NCBI RefSeq assembly: GCF_938015785.1
Contig: NZ_CALLWC010000065.1
Location: 1-64,000, forward strand
Direction of reading: 5' to 3'
Source: an uncultured Campylobacter sp.
Lineage (GTDB): Bacteria; Campylobacterota; Campylobacteria; Campylobacterales; Campylobacteraceae
Length of the DNA stretch: 64,000 bases
Shown: positions 35,753 to 45,346 of the stretch, piece after piece
How the letters are laid out: each line of letters opens with the position of its first letter
How positions within the stretch are numbered: position 1 is the stretch's first letter
The notes under the pieces: generated by a model
Seen by the model: the letters and a program-made list of their open reading frames with translations, nothing else
Told to the model about the DNA's origin: nothing
Databases searched by the model: none
Made by a program: the position numbers and the translations under genes

Positions 35753-37780
35753 TTGGACGCTCTAGCTAAGCTAAACACCGAACAATACGCCGCCGCAACC
35801 GCCCCTTCAGGGCACAATCTAATAATCGCAAGCGCGGGCACGGGCAAAACCAGCACCATCGTCGCGCGCATCGCTCATCTGCTAAATCTCGGCACGAGCC
35901 CTAGAAAAATTTTGCTTCTTACCTTTACGAATAAGGCCGCGAGCGAGATGATAGCGAGGTTGCAGCGGCATTTTGATAAAAAAATCACCTCCGCAATCGT
36001 CGCGGGCACCTTCCACGCCGTATCCTACGCCCTACTTCGCGAGCTCGGTAAAGGCGTGATCCTAAAGCAGCCCGCCGAGCTAAAAACCCTGCTAAAAAGC
36101 CTCGTAGAAAAGCGCAAATTTTATCACGTAAGCGACGCGCGCCCCTACGGCGGGACCTATCTGTACGACGTGTATTCGCTGTATCAAAACAAGGAGATGA
36201 GCGCGGATTTTGAGACGTGGTTTAGCAAAAACTACGAGGATCAGGCGGAATTCGCCGAAATTTACGCGGATATTTTGCGCGAGTTTGAGGAGGAAAAGGC
36301 GAAATTTAACTACGCCGATTTCAACGACGTTTTGCTAAAAATGCGCCATGAGCTGAAAAAGGGCGCGCCGCTACGGTTTGATGAAATTTTAGTGGACGAG
36401 TATCAGGACACGAACTCGCTGCAAGGAAGTCTCATCGATGCCTTTGCGACGAAAAGCCTTTTTTGCGTCGGCGATTTTGATCAGAGTATCTATGCCTTCA
36501 ACGGCGCAAACATCGATATCATCGGCAGCTTCGGCAAGCGCTTTGCGGACGCTAAAATTTACGCGCTGAATATCAACTACCGCTCAAGCTCGGCGATTTT
36601 GGCGCTTGCAAATCGCGTCATCGCGAATAATCCGCGCCTTTACGAAAAAAAGCTGATCGTGGGACGCGAGGGTAAATTTAGCGCGCCTAAGCTGCATGTT
36701 TACGACGATACAGCGGCGCAATACGCCCACGTAGCCGCACAGATCGCGCAAAGCGGCACCCCGCGCGAAAAGATCGCCGTCATCTTTCGCAACAACTCCA
36801 GCGCCGACGGCGTCGAGGTTGCACTTAAGGAGCTCGGCATCGGCGCGAAGCGAAAAGGCGGCGTGAGCTTTTTTGAAAGCCGCGAGATCAAGGCCTTTAC
36901 GGACATCTTCGCGATGATAATAAACCCCAAAGATATGATGGCTTTTATGAGCACGTGCGAATACGCAAGAGGCGTCGGCAGCGCGCTAAGCAAGGAGCTT
37001 TTCGACGCGCTAATCGCACTTGGGCACGGAAGCATTCACGCAGGTCTTTTGCGTCCCGACGAGAGCGTTAAAATTTTTGAAAAAAAGAGGAAAAACTACC
37101 AGCTAGGACTTTTTGACGATATCGATATAATCGGCTCGGTATCGCGCTTTGAAGCTTTGGAATTTGACGAGTTTTTTCGCTCGCATCCGGTTTTAAAACA
37201 CAATAAAATTACCGAAGGCGGCGCCGTATTTTTGCACGAAATTTATAAAATTTTTAAAAAAAGCGGCTCCGCTGCGAGGTCCGCTACGCTCATCTCGCAT
37301 ATCAAAGACTCGCGCCTTTTCGCGCTTGTGGCAGATTTCATCGCGACGAAACGCGCGACGCTGAAAAACGGCAAGATAGACGATGAGCGCAAAAAGGACG
37401 AGACCGCGCGCATCTATGATAAATGCGGAATTTTAGAGCAGATCGCCGGCAAATACGCGGATCCGCAGAGCTTTTATAACTTCATAACTCTGGGTGCAAA
37501 GGAGATGAGCGAGGGCGAGGGGGTAAATCTGCTCAGCGTGCACGCAAGCAAGGGGCTCGAGTTTTGCAGCGTCTATCTCATCGATCTGGCGCAAAACCGC
37601 TTCCCGAACCTCAAGCTAATGGCGATGGGCGGCAGCCTGGAGGAGGAGCGGCGGCTCTTTTACGTAGCGGTTACCAGAGCGCGAGACGAGCTGGTGCTAA
37701 GCTACGCAAAATTTGATAAGATCAGAAAAGTTAGCTACGAGCCGAGTTGCTTTTTAAGGGAAGCGGGGCTGGTGAAGTAA
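35753..37780 (+). CDS. UvrD/Rep-family superfamily 1 DNA helicase
   Basis: A 675-aa 3'-5' ATP-dependent DNA helicase. Motifs seen: Q-motif LNTEQYAA, Walker A ASAGTGKTSTI, motif Ia LTFTNKAASEM, motif II VDEYQDTN, motif III GDFDQSIYAFNGA, motif IV INYRSSSAI, motif V LLSVHASKGLEF and motif VI EERRLFYVAVTRARDEL. It has the short C-terminus of Rep-like enzymes. Campylobacter has a second, longer UvrD elsewhere, so no symbol is given. Start at TTG 35753 because AAAGGA is six bases upstream; the ATG at 35726 overlaps the -10 box and is unlikely. Confidence 0.92.
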   Translation: MDALAKLNTEQYAAATAPSGHNLIIASAGTGKTSTIVARIAHLLNLGTSPRKILLLTFTNKAASEMIARLQRHFDKKITSAIVAGTFHAVSYALLRELGKGVILKQPAELKTLLKSLVEKRKFYHVSDARPYGGTYLYDVYSLYQNKEMSADFETWFSKNYEDQAEFAEIYADILREFEEEKAKFNYADFNDVLLKMRHELKKGAPLRFDEILVDEYQDTNSLQGSLIDAFATKSLFCVGDFDQSIYAFNGANIDIIGSFGKRFADAKIYALNINYRSSSAILALANRVIANNPRLYEKKLIVGREGKFSAPKLHVYDDTAAQYAHVAAQIAQSGTPREKIAVIFRNNSSADGVEVALKELGIGAKRKGGVSFFESREIKAFTDIFAMIINPKDMMAFMSTCEYARGVGSALSKELFDALIALGHGSIHAGLLRPDESVKIFEKKRKNYQLGLFDDIDIIGSVSRFEALEFDEFFRSHPVLKHNKITEGGAVFLHEIYKIFKKSGSAARSATLISHIKDSRLFALVADFIATKRATLKNGKIDDERKKDETARIYDKCGILEQIAGKYADPQSFYNFITLGAKEMSEGEGVNLLSVHASKGLEFCSVYLIDLAQNRFPNLKLMAMGGSLEEERRLFYVAVTRARDELVLSYAKFDKIRKVSYEPSCFLREAGLVK

Positions 37781-38944
37781 GGCAAAATTTTGCTCGCTAA
37801 ATTTTAAATTTCATTTAAGCGCATTTGACGGATCGTTTGGGTAAGAATTTTACTCCTCGCGTACGTCTGGTGCGCCGCCTCTCCGACTTCTTTATCGGAT
37901 TGCTTAGTAAGAATTTTGCCGTGCGATTTGTAAATTTTTGTGGTGCGGACGCTACGGCGCCAATATGAGCGTGATTTTGCGTATTTAGAATTGCTAAGCG
38001 GTAGGACTCTTTTGCGAGCCAAAATTTATCGACATTTTGCCTAAATTCAAGCCCACCATACGGCCTAGCGATAAAATTTTACCTCCATCCGCTATTTTAG
38101 AATTTCTCCCGAGCCTAAGGACGATTTTAATTTATAGCGGCGAAATTTTGCCCTTACTTGAAATTTTACCGATAACTCAACTGCGGGTTGTAAGATTTCG
38201 CGCTCGTCGCGCTCGCACTGGGCGGCGGTAGGGCGGAATCGCGTTTAAAACGGTATAGCGGCGCAAAATTTCCACGGCTCAGCGTAAAATCGCTCTTAAT
38301 CGCAAAATACGGCGGCTTTAAACTTGCTATTTTTGCGGCTCGCTAAATTTCATGGGCGGTAACGAGGTTTAACACTACGTCTAAAAGACGCGATTACTCG
38401 GACTTTTTTCAAACCGCGCGCGGTGCGATAGCAAGGTTTGAAAATAGCGATATTGCGATTTGTTTGCAGTGCGGATAGCTACAAATTTCACGCCGCAAAT
38501 GCGGCAAAATTTTAAAATTTCGCTACCGCTCTGTCGCAGAGTTTTAACGCGGTAAATTTCCCGTAAAATCTTACGCGGGTAGAATTTTACGGGAAAATTC
38601 GTCGATAATGAAATTTCACCGCCCTATTTCATATTTCTCTTACTTTGAAATTTATGTGTTTTACACATCGCGGAGCTCAAATTTTATTTAACAAATTTCA
38701 AAATGCCACAAATTCCACGACGAGTTAAAATTTTACTACGTATTGCGTGCGCCGTAAAAAGTACGTACCCTGCCAAATTTATTGCCGCGACGGAATTCCG
38801 AGCGGCGACAACTCGCATATTTATAAATAGATTTCGCGTCGCGTAAAATTCCATTGCCGGTAAAGTTTGCTGCCGATCAATTTATCGCCGCATAAATACT
38901 GTCGCGCAAATTTAACGCAGTCAAAAGTCCTTCGCCGCGCAATT
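37781..38944. other. 1.16-kb gap between helicase and upp without a convincing gene
   Basis: Mostly RAATTY-type sequence with scattered palindromes (for example near 38510). Near its left end two imperfect 29-bp direct repeats of the form ...GATyGyTTrgGTAAGAATTTTrC occur at about 37824-37852 and 37891-37920, inside a 72-codon minus frame (37804-38022) that I do not accept as a gene. No RNA gene is recognised. Confidence 0.5.
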
Positions 38945-39613
38945 TCACATCGTATTAAACACCCTATCTCCCGCGTCTCCGAGGCCCGGCACGATATATT
39001 TTTGCTCGTTTAATCTCTCGTCGATCGCCGCGGTAAAAACCTCGACCTGCGGGTAGATCTCGCTAAATCTATGAAGCCCTTCGGGCGCTGCGATGATGGA
39101 GATAAATTTGATCTTTTTGACGCCGTTTTTCAGCAAAAATTTAACCGCATCGATCGCCGTGCCGCCGGTCGCAAACATCGGATCGATGATGATCGCGGTG
39201 CGCTCCGCAGCGTCTGAGGGTAGCTTGGCGTAAAAAAACTCCGCCTGCGCGGTCTTTTCGTCGCGCTGAAAGCCCAAAAATCCAACGCTAGCATCGGGCA
39301 TAAGCTTAAATACGCTACCCAGCATCCCCAGCGCGGCGCGCAAAATCGGGCAGATCATGATCTTTGTGGCGAGCTTATACGCGCCGGTTTGCGCCACGGG
39401 CGTGTGCACGCTCACCTCGCGTAGTGCCAGATCGCGCGTGGCCTCGAACATCATCAGGTAACTGATCTCATCGACGAGCATGCGGAACTGAAACGGATCG
39501 GTCCCCCGATCGCGCAAGATCGTGAGCTTATGCTCGATCAGCGGGTGCTTGATCAGCCTCACATTAGGCAGCTCGCACGCGGTTTGGTACGTACATTTTT
39601 GGCTTTGGCTCAT
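38945..39613 (-). CDS. upp: Uracil phosphoribosyltransferase
   Basis: A 222-aa salvage enzyme making UMP from uracil and PRPP. The PRPP loop is in AIIIDPMFATGGTAIDAV and the uracil-binding end in YIVPGLGDAGDR. Also characteristic are KHPLIEHKLTILRD and the PILRAALGML block. An N-terminal extension of some 14 residues (SQSQKCTYQTACELPN) precedes the usual start, but AAGGAGAG lies directly before ATG 39613, so translation from there is likely. It stands alone, with repeat-rich gaps on both sides. Confidence 0.95.
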   Translation of the reverse strand: MSQSQKCTYQTACELPNVRLIKHPLIEHKLTILRDRGTDPFQFRMLVDEISYLMMFEATRDLALREVSVHTPVAQTGAYKLATKIMICPILRAALGMLGSVFKLMPDASVGFLGFQRDEKTAQAEFFYAKLPSDAAERTAIIIDPMFATGGTAIDAVKFLLKNGVKKIKFISIIAAPEGLHRFSEIYPQVEVFTAAIDERLNEQKYIVPGLGDAGDRVFNTM

Positions 39614-40138
39614 TTTCTCTCCTTAAATTTACTAAATTTTGCGCCCTCTTGGGCATTTTAATTATCTGTTTTGGTGCGAACTCCCGCGCCGTGGCGCTAA
39701 AATTTTGCCGATAGCGGCGGCACGACTTTAAATTTAGCTCATTTTCACTCGCAATGCACGCGTTGCGACGTTTAAATTTAACTCGGCGGCTCGCTTAAAT
39801 TTAACGCTTTTAAATTTGCCCGCTCGCGTCGCCTCTAATTTAGCCGCTCTTTAATACGGCGCGCTTTTTAAGGCACCTAGCGTTTTAATACGGCGGGCGC
39901 TTGCGGCGTAAATTTCATCTGCGAAATTATCGTCTGAGGCGGCTTTAAATTTACTTAATGCTCGCACTCGTGAGCCAAATTTTAAAATTCCCCGCTATCT
40001 TGCGCGCCGATAAAATTTTAATTTCATAGATGCGGGCGCTGTGCAAGCAAGCTCAAATAAACCGAACGTATCTTTTAATTTAACTCGCCGCAAGCCGTTA
40101 AATTTTAACGTGCCGCGGGGCGATCAAATTTAACAGCC
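39614..40138. other. Gap without gene
   Basis: 525 bp of mixed GC-rich spacers and AAATTT cores (TTTAAATTTA occurs repeatedly). No frame or RNA gene is credible. Confidence 0.5.
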
Positions 40139-40732
40139 CTACTCCTTCACCACGCGTAGGAACGAATACACGTCCTGCACCCCAGGCGCGTGCGTCGCAT
40201 ACCAGATCGCGTGCTTTTCGTGCTCGATGTCGCTTACCACGCCGCTAAATACCACGTCGCAGCCTACGATCGCTATGCGCACCGCAGTGCCCGAAACGTC
40301 GGTGTCGGAAAATAGATTTTTCTTTAAATTTGCAAAAATTTCAAACGAATTGCACGGATATTCGGGCTTTTTGACGCGCAGATAGGTATGCACACGCCGC
40401 ACGCCTTCGGTTTGTCTAGCTAAAGCAAGCAGCGGCTCGCGCATCGCTTCGCTATCTAGCAACCCGATGAGATAGACCTCGCCGTAGAAGCATTCGACCT
40501 CCAGATCCCAGCTGCTAAGGCCTTTGGTAAATAGAATTTTGCTTTGGATTTTAGTCTGGATGAGCTTGTCGCTAGCGACCTCGCTCACGCTGCGGCGGTC
40601 GCGCGCTACGGAATAGATGTCGTATACGCTAAGCGCGTTGCCTGCGGGCGCCAGCGGAGCTGCGCACGAGCTAAAAAGCACCGCACTCGCGCTCAAAAAT
40701 ACCGCTAAAATCGCTAGAAACAAAACCCTCAA
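40139..40732 (-). CDS. BON-domain outer-membrane lipoprotein (DolP/YraP-like)
   Basis: A 197-aa lipoprotein with signal peptide and lipobox LFSSC. Two BON domains follow (about 55-120 and 130-195), with the typical central strand blocks WDLEVECFYGEVYLIGLLD and VVFSGVVSDIEHEKHA and the end of each domain in VRRVHTYLRV and VQDVYSFLRV. DolP-like proteins bind anionic phospholipids and support outer-membrane integrity. Start is TTG 40732 with GGAGAGGGT just before it. Confidence 0.85.
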   Translation of the reverse strand: MRVLFLAILAVFLSASAVLFSSCAAPLAPAGNALSVYDIYSVARDRRSVSEVASDKLIQTKIQSKILFTKGLSSWDLEVECFYGEVYLIGLLDSEAMREPLLALARQTEGVRRVHTYLRVKKPEYPCNSFEIFANLKKNLFSDTDVSGTAVRIAIVGCDVVFSGVVSDIEHEKHAIWYATHAPGVQDVYSFLRVVKE

Positions 40733-41111
40733 ACCCTCTCCAATCTCGTTTAATTTCTAATTATCTAAAGCCGCTCGCTAGCTTCGCTTTTTTAAATTTA
40801 GCCCCGCAGGCGCCATTTTGCCGCAGCTTGAAATTTTGCGTCGTAAAATTCCGCCCAAACTGTACGCTGCAAAATTTTACAATATAAATTTTAAAATTTG
40901 CGTTGTAATTCGCACGACTTGCAAAATTTTGCGCTTTCGCCACGGCGGAATTTCACAAGCAGTATTTGTAGCCGTAAAATTCTACGCGGCTAAATTTTTC
41001 ATCGTAAAATTTGCCGCTGCGAATTCTACGGAGTAAATTTCTCGCGGCGGAATTTGCTGCCGTAAAATTTTATATTTCAAAATCCGCGCCCAAAATTCCG
41101 CCCAATCGCGG
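40733..41111. repeat. RAATTY-rich gap, with left copy of a direct repeat that flanks the SDR gene
   Basis: 379 bp with a RAATTY hexamer roughly every 15-20 bp (CGTAAAATT, GCAAAATTTT, GCGAATTCT). Positions 40842-40870 match 42118-42146 at 26 of 29 bases. A shorter related piece (AAAATTCCGCCCAA) lies at about 41092-41105. Frames here are repeat-coded and rejected. Confidence 0.65.
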
Positions 41112-41885
41112 CTAATTCGTCGTAAGCCCGCCGTCTATCGCAAATATCGCGCCGCTGACCCATTTCGCCGCATCCGACGCCAAAAACACTGCCGCCTCGC
41201 CGATGTCCTGCGCGCTGCCGATTTTGCCAAGCGGATAGATATTTTGCACCATCTGCTCGAACGCCTCGCGCCCCTGCGGGCTAAGCGCGCTTAAATTTCG
41301 CTCAAACTGCGGCGTTAGCACGCTTCCGGGCGCTATGGCGTTGACGCGTACGCCGAGTTTGCCAACCTCGAAGGCAAGCGATTTAGTGAAAGAATTTAGC
41401 GCGCCTTTGGTGATCGAGTATGCCGTCGTGGTGCGCCCCACGAGCATTCTGTTTGCGAAATACGACGAGATATTGATCACGCAGCCCTTGCTAGCCGCAA
41501 GCGCGCCCAAAAGACCCTGAGTAAGCAGATAGGGCGCTTTGACGTTTAGATTTAGATGAGCGTCCAGCAGCGCTTCGTCGGTCGCCTCAAACGGTACGAA
41601 TTTTCCCAGTCCGGCGTTATTTACGAGAATATCTATCTTAAGGGGTAGTGCTAAAATGCGCTCGCAAAGGCCTTTTATCGTTTTGCTTTGCGCCAAATCC
41701 GCCTCTACCGTGTAAGCTTTCACGCCGTAACCGCCCAATGCCTCCTGAGCGATTTTTAATTTCTCTTCGCTTCTGCCGAGCAGGATCAAATTTGCGCCCT
41801 CTTCGGCGAAACACTTTGCGATACCAAGCCCTATTCCGTCGCTTCCGCCCGTAATTACGGCTGTTTTGCCCTCTAATCGTTTCAT
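41112..41885 (-). CDS. Short-chain dehydrogenase/reductase
   Basis: A 257-aa classical SDR. It has the NAD(P) motif TGGSDGIGLGIA, NNAGLG, the catalytic Ser in INISSYF, YSITK (Tyr and Lys of the active site), and a C-terminal DGGL. An Arg in LLGRSEEK after the second strand favours NADP(H). The substrate cannot be told; FabG-like and glucose/sterol dehydrogenase-like enzymes share these features. Both flanks are RAATTY arrays with a shared 29-bp direct repeat. Confidence 0.88.
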   Translation of the reverse strand: MKRLEGKTAVITGGSDGIGLGIAKCFAEEGANLILLGRSEEKLKIAQEALGGYGVKAYTVEADLAQSKTIKGLCERILALPLKIDILVNNAGLGKFVPFEATDEALLDAHLNLNVKAPYLLTQGLLGALAASKGCVINISSYFANRMLVGRTTTAYSITKGALNSFTKSLAFEVGKLGVRVNAIAPGSVLTPQFERNLSALSPQGREAFEQMVQNIYPLGKIGSAQDIGEAAVFLASDAAKWVSGAIFAIDGGLTTN

Positions 41886-41937
41886 ACTTTTCCTTTCAAT
41901 ACGTAAATTTAGGTTCTAAAAATTTGAGCGAGATTTA

Positions 41938-42146
41938 CGGATCTCGCAGACTTCGAAATTTTGCAGGCTTTGAAATTTTATTAACTTTAAAATTTCGCCC
42001 GCTTTAAAATTTCGCGGCGAAGCGAAATTTCATCTATAAAATTTTACTAACTTTAAAATTCCATCGACAAAATTTCGCGGCAAAATTCCATCGTAAAGCT
42101 CGCGGCGGAATTTCATCCGTAAAATTCCGCCCAAACCGTGCGCCGC
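41938..42146. repeat. Dense RAATTY array before the SDR gene, with right copy of the direct repeat
   Basis: About 11 RAATTY hexamers in roughly 190 bp (units such as TTTAAAATTTCGC and AAAATTCCATCG). It ends in the 29-bp direct repeat at 42118-42146. It occupies the gap between the PNPOx-like gene and the SDR gene. Confidence 0.7.
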
Positions 42147-42151
42147 TCAAA

Positions 42152-42520
42152 TTACAGCACCTGTTTTACGCTGCTAGCCGTGATTTCAAGTAGCCTTGTA
42201 GCAAAAGGGAATTTCGCCTTCGTTTCTTCAAACTCCGCACCACTATCAATAAAGCGCGCCGTGCCCTTCACTACAAAGCCGCGCCCTGCGCCGAACCTGC
42301 CTGCTAGCTCCTTCGTTGCGACGCTAAGCTCGACGTTTGGATTTGCCTCCACGTTGCTTTGCGTCTTTTTCATACCCGCGGCTGGGATGAGGATGCGATC
42401 ACCCTTAATGACTAGATATCTGTTCCACGTATTGCTGATGTGGGCCTCGCCGTGCGCGCAGGTAGCGATACCCACGGCGCATTCATAATTTAAAATTTCT
42501 AAAAATTCCTTGCTAAACAT
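42152..42520 (-). CDS. Pyridoxamine-phosphate-oxidase-like FMN-binding protein
   Basis: A 122-aa split-barrel flavin-fold protein. The start resembles small PNPOx-family reductases: LEILNYECAVGIATCAHG, then HISNTWNRYLVI, and a middle VEANPNVELSVATKEL block typical of the Asn-Pro-x-Val segment. It probably binds FMN or F420-like flavin and reduces a small molecule, but the substrate is unknown. ATG 42520 follows AAGGAGAG. Confidence 0.75.
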   Translation of the reverse strand: MFSKEFLEILNYECAVGIATCAHGEAHISNTWNRYLVIKGDRILIPAAGMKKTQSNVEANPNVELSVATKELAGRFGAGRGFVVKGTARFIDSGAEFEETKAKFPFATRLLEITASSVKQVL

Positions 42521-42617
42521 TTTCTCTCCTTAAATTTATATTTTAAAGCTCGCAGTTTTGGCTGACAAGCCCCGCGCGCAACTGAAATTTTAACTACCTC
42601 GCCACTTTCCGCCGCGG

Positions 42618-43298
42618 TTAAATTTTATATTTCAAAAGCGCATCTTTTTCGGCTTTGCTTACGCGGAAGCTATCGCGGATCTTGGAAATCGCCTTGTTTT
42701 GGATAAATTTAGCCGCCCGCTTGCTCGCCAAAAACGCAAGCGTAGGTTCGCGCTGTTTGATAAACATCTCCGCTATCGCCCACGCCGCGCCCATCTGCAC
42801 ATAGTACCGCTCGTCGCTTTCGGCGGCGCAAATTTCAAAAAATTCCTCGGGCGTGAGCGCGCTCATATTTTGCATAAAATAAACGTAGAAAAATCGCCGC
42901 TCAAACTCGTCCGCGCCGCTTTTAGCCTGCTTTAGCAGCGCGTCCGCACAAGAGGCGTCTTTAAATTTCGGAACGAACATATCGCAAACCGCCCAATTAG
43001 GCATCGTTTTGATAAAATCGCTCGCGAGCGCAAATTTCGTCTCATCTTGCTTAAAAAGCATTATAAAAAAGCCTTTTAGCACGAACTCCTCGTGAAAAAC
43101 GGGCTTATAATTTTGCAGCTTGCGCCGCGCTTCATCTGCCGTGCTCAAAGCGGCGAAGCTTTTGCGGGCAAGCGCACGCAGTGCGGGAGTGCGCACGCCC
43201 AAAATCTGTGGCGCGGGTATTAGGCGCTGCGAAAATTGCGCGAATTTCTCCTCGCTTAGCGCTCGCAGCTGCCCTAGCATCTTTTCTCGTAGATCCAT
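42618..43298 (-). CDS. AlkD-like DNA alkylation repair protein
   Basis: A 226-aa all-helical HEAT-like repeat protein. It matches the AlkC/AlkD-like glycosylase family in length and in the blocks PAPQILGVRTPALRALAR, YKPVFHEEFVLKGFFI, NWAVCDMF and YYVQMGAAWAIAEMFIK. AlkD enzymes remove cationic N3/N7-alkylpurines without base flipping. The NWAVCD tryptophan-aspartate segment corresponds to the catalytic region of the family; this is from memory of the family and not an alignment. Confidence 0.8.
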   Translation of the reverse strand: MDLREKMLGQLRALSEEKFAQFSQRLIPAPQILGVRTPALRALARKSFAALSTADEARRKLQNYKPVFHEEFVLKGFFIMLFKQDETKFALASDFIKTMPNWAVCDMFVPKFKDASCADALLKQAKSGADEFERRFFYVYFMQNMSALTPEEFFEICAAESDERYYVQMGAAWAIAEMFIKQREPTLAFLASKRAAKFIQNKAISKIRDSFRVSKAEKDALLKYKI

Positions 43299-43549
43299 AG
43301 CTTTCCTTTAAATTTTGATTTAAAATTTTAACTCGCCAAAACGCGAGCCGATCTCGGCGCGCCGAAATTTAGCCGCACAGGCTATCTTATCTAAACAGAT
43401 CGCACCGTACGCTTCAACTAATCGTCTATCGGGTCGCGCCACTTTATAAATTGCTCGCCGCACTCGCTCAAAGTCTTTTGTCTAAAAATACGCCCTGTCG
43501 AATCGCGCAGTATGCCTCAGCGCAGAGCAAGCCGTGCCGTCAAAGCCGC

Positions 43550-45346
43550 TTAAATAAAGCTCGGCGCGTCGTTTGAAAATAAAATCAGATCGCCGCTGTG
43601 CGTATTTTCGCTCAAAACCCGCTGCAAATCGCGCTTATCTTTCAAAACGATAGTCTTTGCGGGGTCGATTTTGCTTTGCAGCACCTCGGAATTTAGCTCG
43701 CCCGTAATGATCGCGAGATCAAAAATTTCATCGATCTTGGCAGCCAGCGTCTCGTTGTCCTCGCGCGTGCTCTCGATGATGCCCGGCGTGATGATGACCT
43801 TGCGCCCGCCGTAGCTTCGCATCAGCTCGTAGCTTTGCAGCATGCCGCTTAGATTGCCGTTGAAGCTATCGTCGATGATGATCTTGCCGCCCGCATCGAG
43901 CCGCGCGAGCCTGTGCTCGACGGCGCCGACGTGCGCGACGCGACTTTTGATCTTATCGGCGCTAAGCCCTAAAAATCGCGCGATCTTTATGCACGCGGCG
44001 AGATTTGCGGCGTTAAATTTACCCAAAATCGGCGCGAAAAACTCATGCCTCTTTCCTTGTTCGCTACGCCCGTTTAAAGTTTTATGCTCGTTTGGAGCTT
44101 CTTGCACGCCCTGCTCTTTGATGCCGCAAATTTTATCGTCGCTAGCGGCGCGGACGGCTTGTTCGCAAAATTCTTGCTCGCTCCGTTCGGCGCGGGACAT
44201 GGAATTTGCATCGTCAAAATCGGCGCCGTAATTTTTAGAATTTTTGTATTTTTCCGCGCATGCCGCACCGCTTGCGTCTAAGCTCAAATCGCCCTGCCCT
44301 TCGCTATCCGCAGCGGATGTGTCTGCATGCAGCGTGGAATTCTCGCTGCTAGCACCGCTTTCATCATCGCTCAAGCTAAGGCTAAATTTTATGCCGTCCA
44401 GATCCGCGCCGCAAATTTCCAGCCCCTCATCGTAGATCGTGATGCACTCGCTCGGGCTTTTTTGCGTGCAGCTGTGCAAAAACGCATGCTTTAGCCGCGC
44501 GCTCGTGAGCGCTTCGAGCTTGGTTTTGCGGATGTTTTCGATGCTTTTGAAATACTCGATGTGTTGCGCGCCGATCTCGCCCACGACGACGATCTGCGGT
44601 GCCAAAAACTCGGTGATCTCGGCGATATCGCCGCTTAGCCTGGCGCCTGCTTCGGCGATGTAGATCTGCGTATCTGCAGGTAGTGCCTCGTTTACGTCGC
44701 GCACGAGCCCTGCTAGCGTGTTTACCGAGCGCGGCGTCTTATAGCAGCGAAAGTCGCTTTTTAAAATTTGATACAAGAAGTTTTTAATGCTCGTCTTGCC
44801 ATAGCTCGCAGTGATCTGAATGATCGTAAGCGAGGGCATCTGGGCTAGTTTTTTGCGTGCAGCGGCCTTAAATTTCGAAGCCTGTGCCCGCTCGTAAGCA
44901 AAGCTCGCCGCAAGAGCGGCGCCAAGCGGTAAAAATATCGGCAAAATCGGGCCCCCCGCGGCATAAAACGCGACGTTAAAGCTAAACACACAAACCGCCA
45001 AAATCGCAAAAAATCGCTTCACGCGCGGCGTAAAGACGAGCTTTTTATCAAGCCCTCTTTGCCAAAAATAAAGCGCGAGCGCGTAGGCTGCGACGATTAG
45101 AATTTTAGCGATGTGCAGGGCATGGAAGGGCGCGGCGCCGAATTTAGCCGCACAGAGGCTCGCCGCGATCTCGCAGCCAAAATACGCCGCTAGCGGCAAA
45201 ATCAAAAAATAAAGGTGCCACGCGGGCTTGGTGAAGTGAAAGATGATGCGCGCGGGCTTATACGAAAACCACTGCAGGCAGGTGATCAGATAAAAGCCCA
45301 TCAGCAGGACGAATGCCGCGTGCGCGATCAAAAATATTATATTCAT
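43550..45346 (-). CDS. murF: MurF, UDP-MurNAc-tripeptide:D-Ala-D-Ala ligase, with membrane N-terminus and an internal insertion
   Basis: MurF adds D-Ala-D-Ala to the muropeptide precursor. Residues 1-160 contain about five hydrophobic segments, as in Campylobacter MurF. The Mur ligase core follows: ATP loop ITASYGKTSIKN, SVNTLAGLV, AEAGARLSGDIAEI, the NAANLAACI segment and IIDDSFNGNLSGM. Between ISLSLSDDESG-like strand sequence (about residue 333) and EFFAPILGKFN (about 437) lies some 100 residues of acidic low-complexity sequence (about 44040-44350) absent from ordinary MurF. It ends the ddl-containing cluster but is separated from it by 820 bp. Confidence 0.92.
   Translation of the reverse strand: MNIIFLIAHAAFVLLMGFYLITCLQWFSYKPARIIFHFTKPAWHLYFLILPLAAYFGCEIAASLCAAKFGAAPFHALHIAKILIVAAYALALYFWQRGLDKKLVFTPRVKRFFAILAVCVFSFNVAFYAAGGPILPIFLPLGAALAASFAYERAQASKFKAAARKKLAQMPSLTIIQITASYGKTSIKNFLYQILKSDFRCYKTPRSVNTLAGLVRDVNEALPADTQIYIAEAGARLSGDIAEITEFLAPQIVVVGEIGAQHIEYFKSIENIRKTKLEALTSARLKHAFLHSCTQKSPSECITIYDEGLEICGADLDGIKFSLSLSDDESGASSENSTLHADTSAADSEGQGDLSLDASGAACAEKYKNSKNYGADFDDANSMSRAERSEQEFCEQAVRAASDDKICGIKEQGVQEAPNEHKTLNGRSEQGKRHEFFAPILGKFNAANLAACIKIARFLGLSADKIKSRVAHVGAVEHRLARLDAGGKIIIDDSFNGNLSGMLQSYELMRSYGGRKVIITPGIIESTREDNETLAAKIDEIFDLAIITGELNSEVLQSKIDPAKTIVLKDKRDLQRVLSENTHSGDLILFSNDAPSFI

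Noticed and set aside
37804..38022. 72-codon minus frame with an internal repeated KILT segment
   Set aside because: Starts at TTG without a ribosome site. The repeat comes from a 29-bp DNA direct repeat. Not enough support for a gene.
10404..42146. Repeat arrays considered as CRISPR
   Set aside because: Units are short hexamers with irregular spacing and no conserved 25-40-bp repeat, and there are no cas genes.
22880..44960. Homopolymer tracts considered as phase-variation switches (C6 before the EFR1 gene, C6 in murF)
   Set aside because: Campylobacter contingency tracts are usually eight or more G/C; these are too short.
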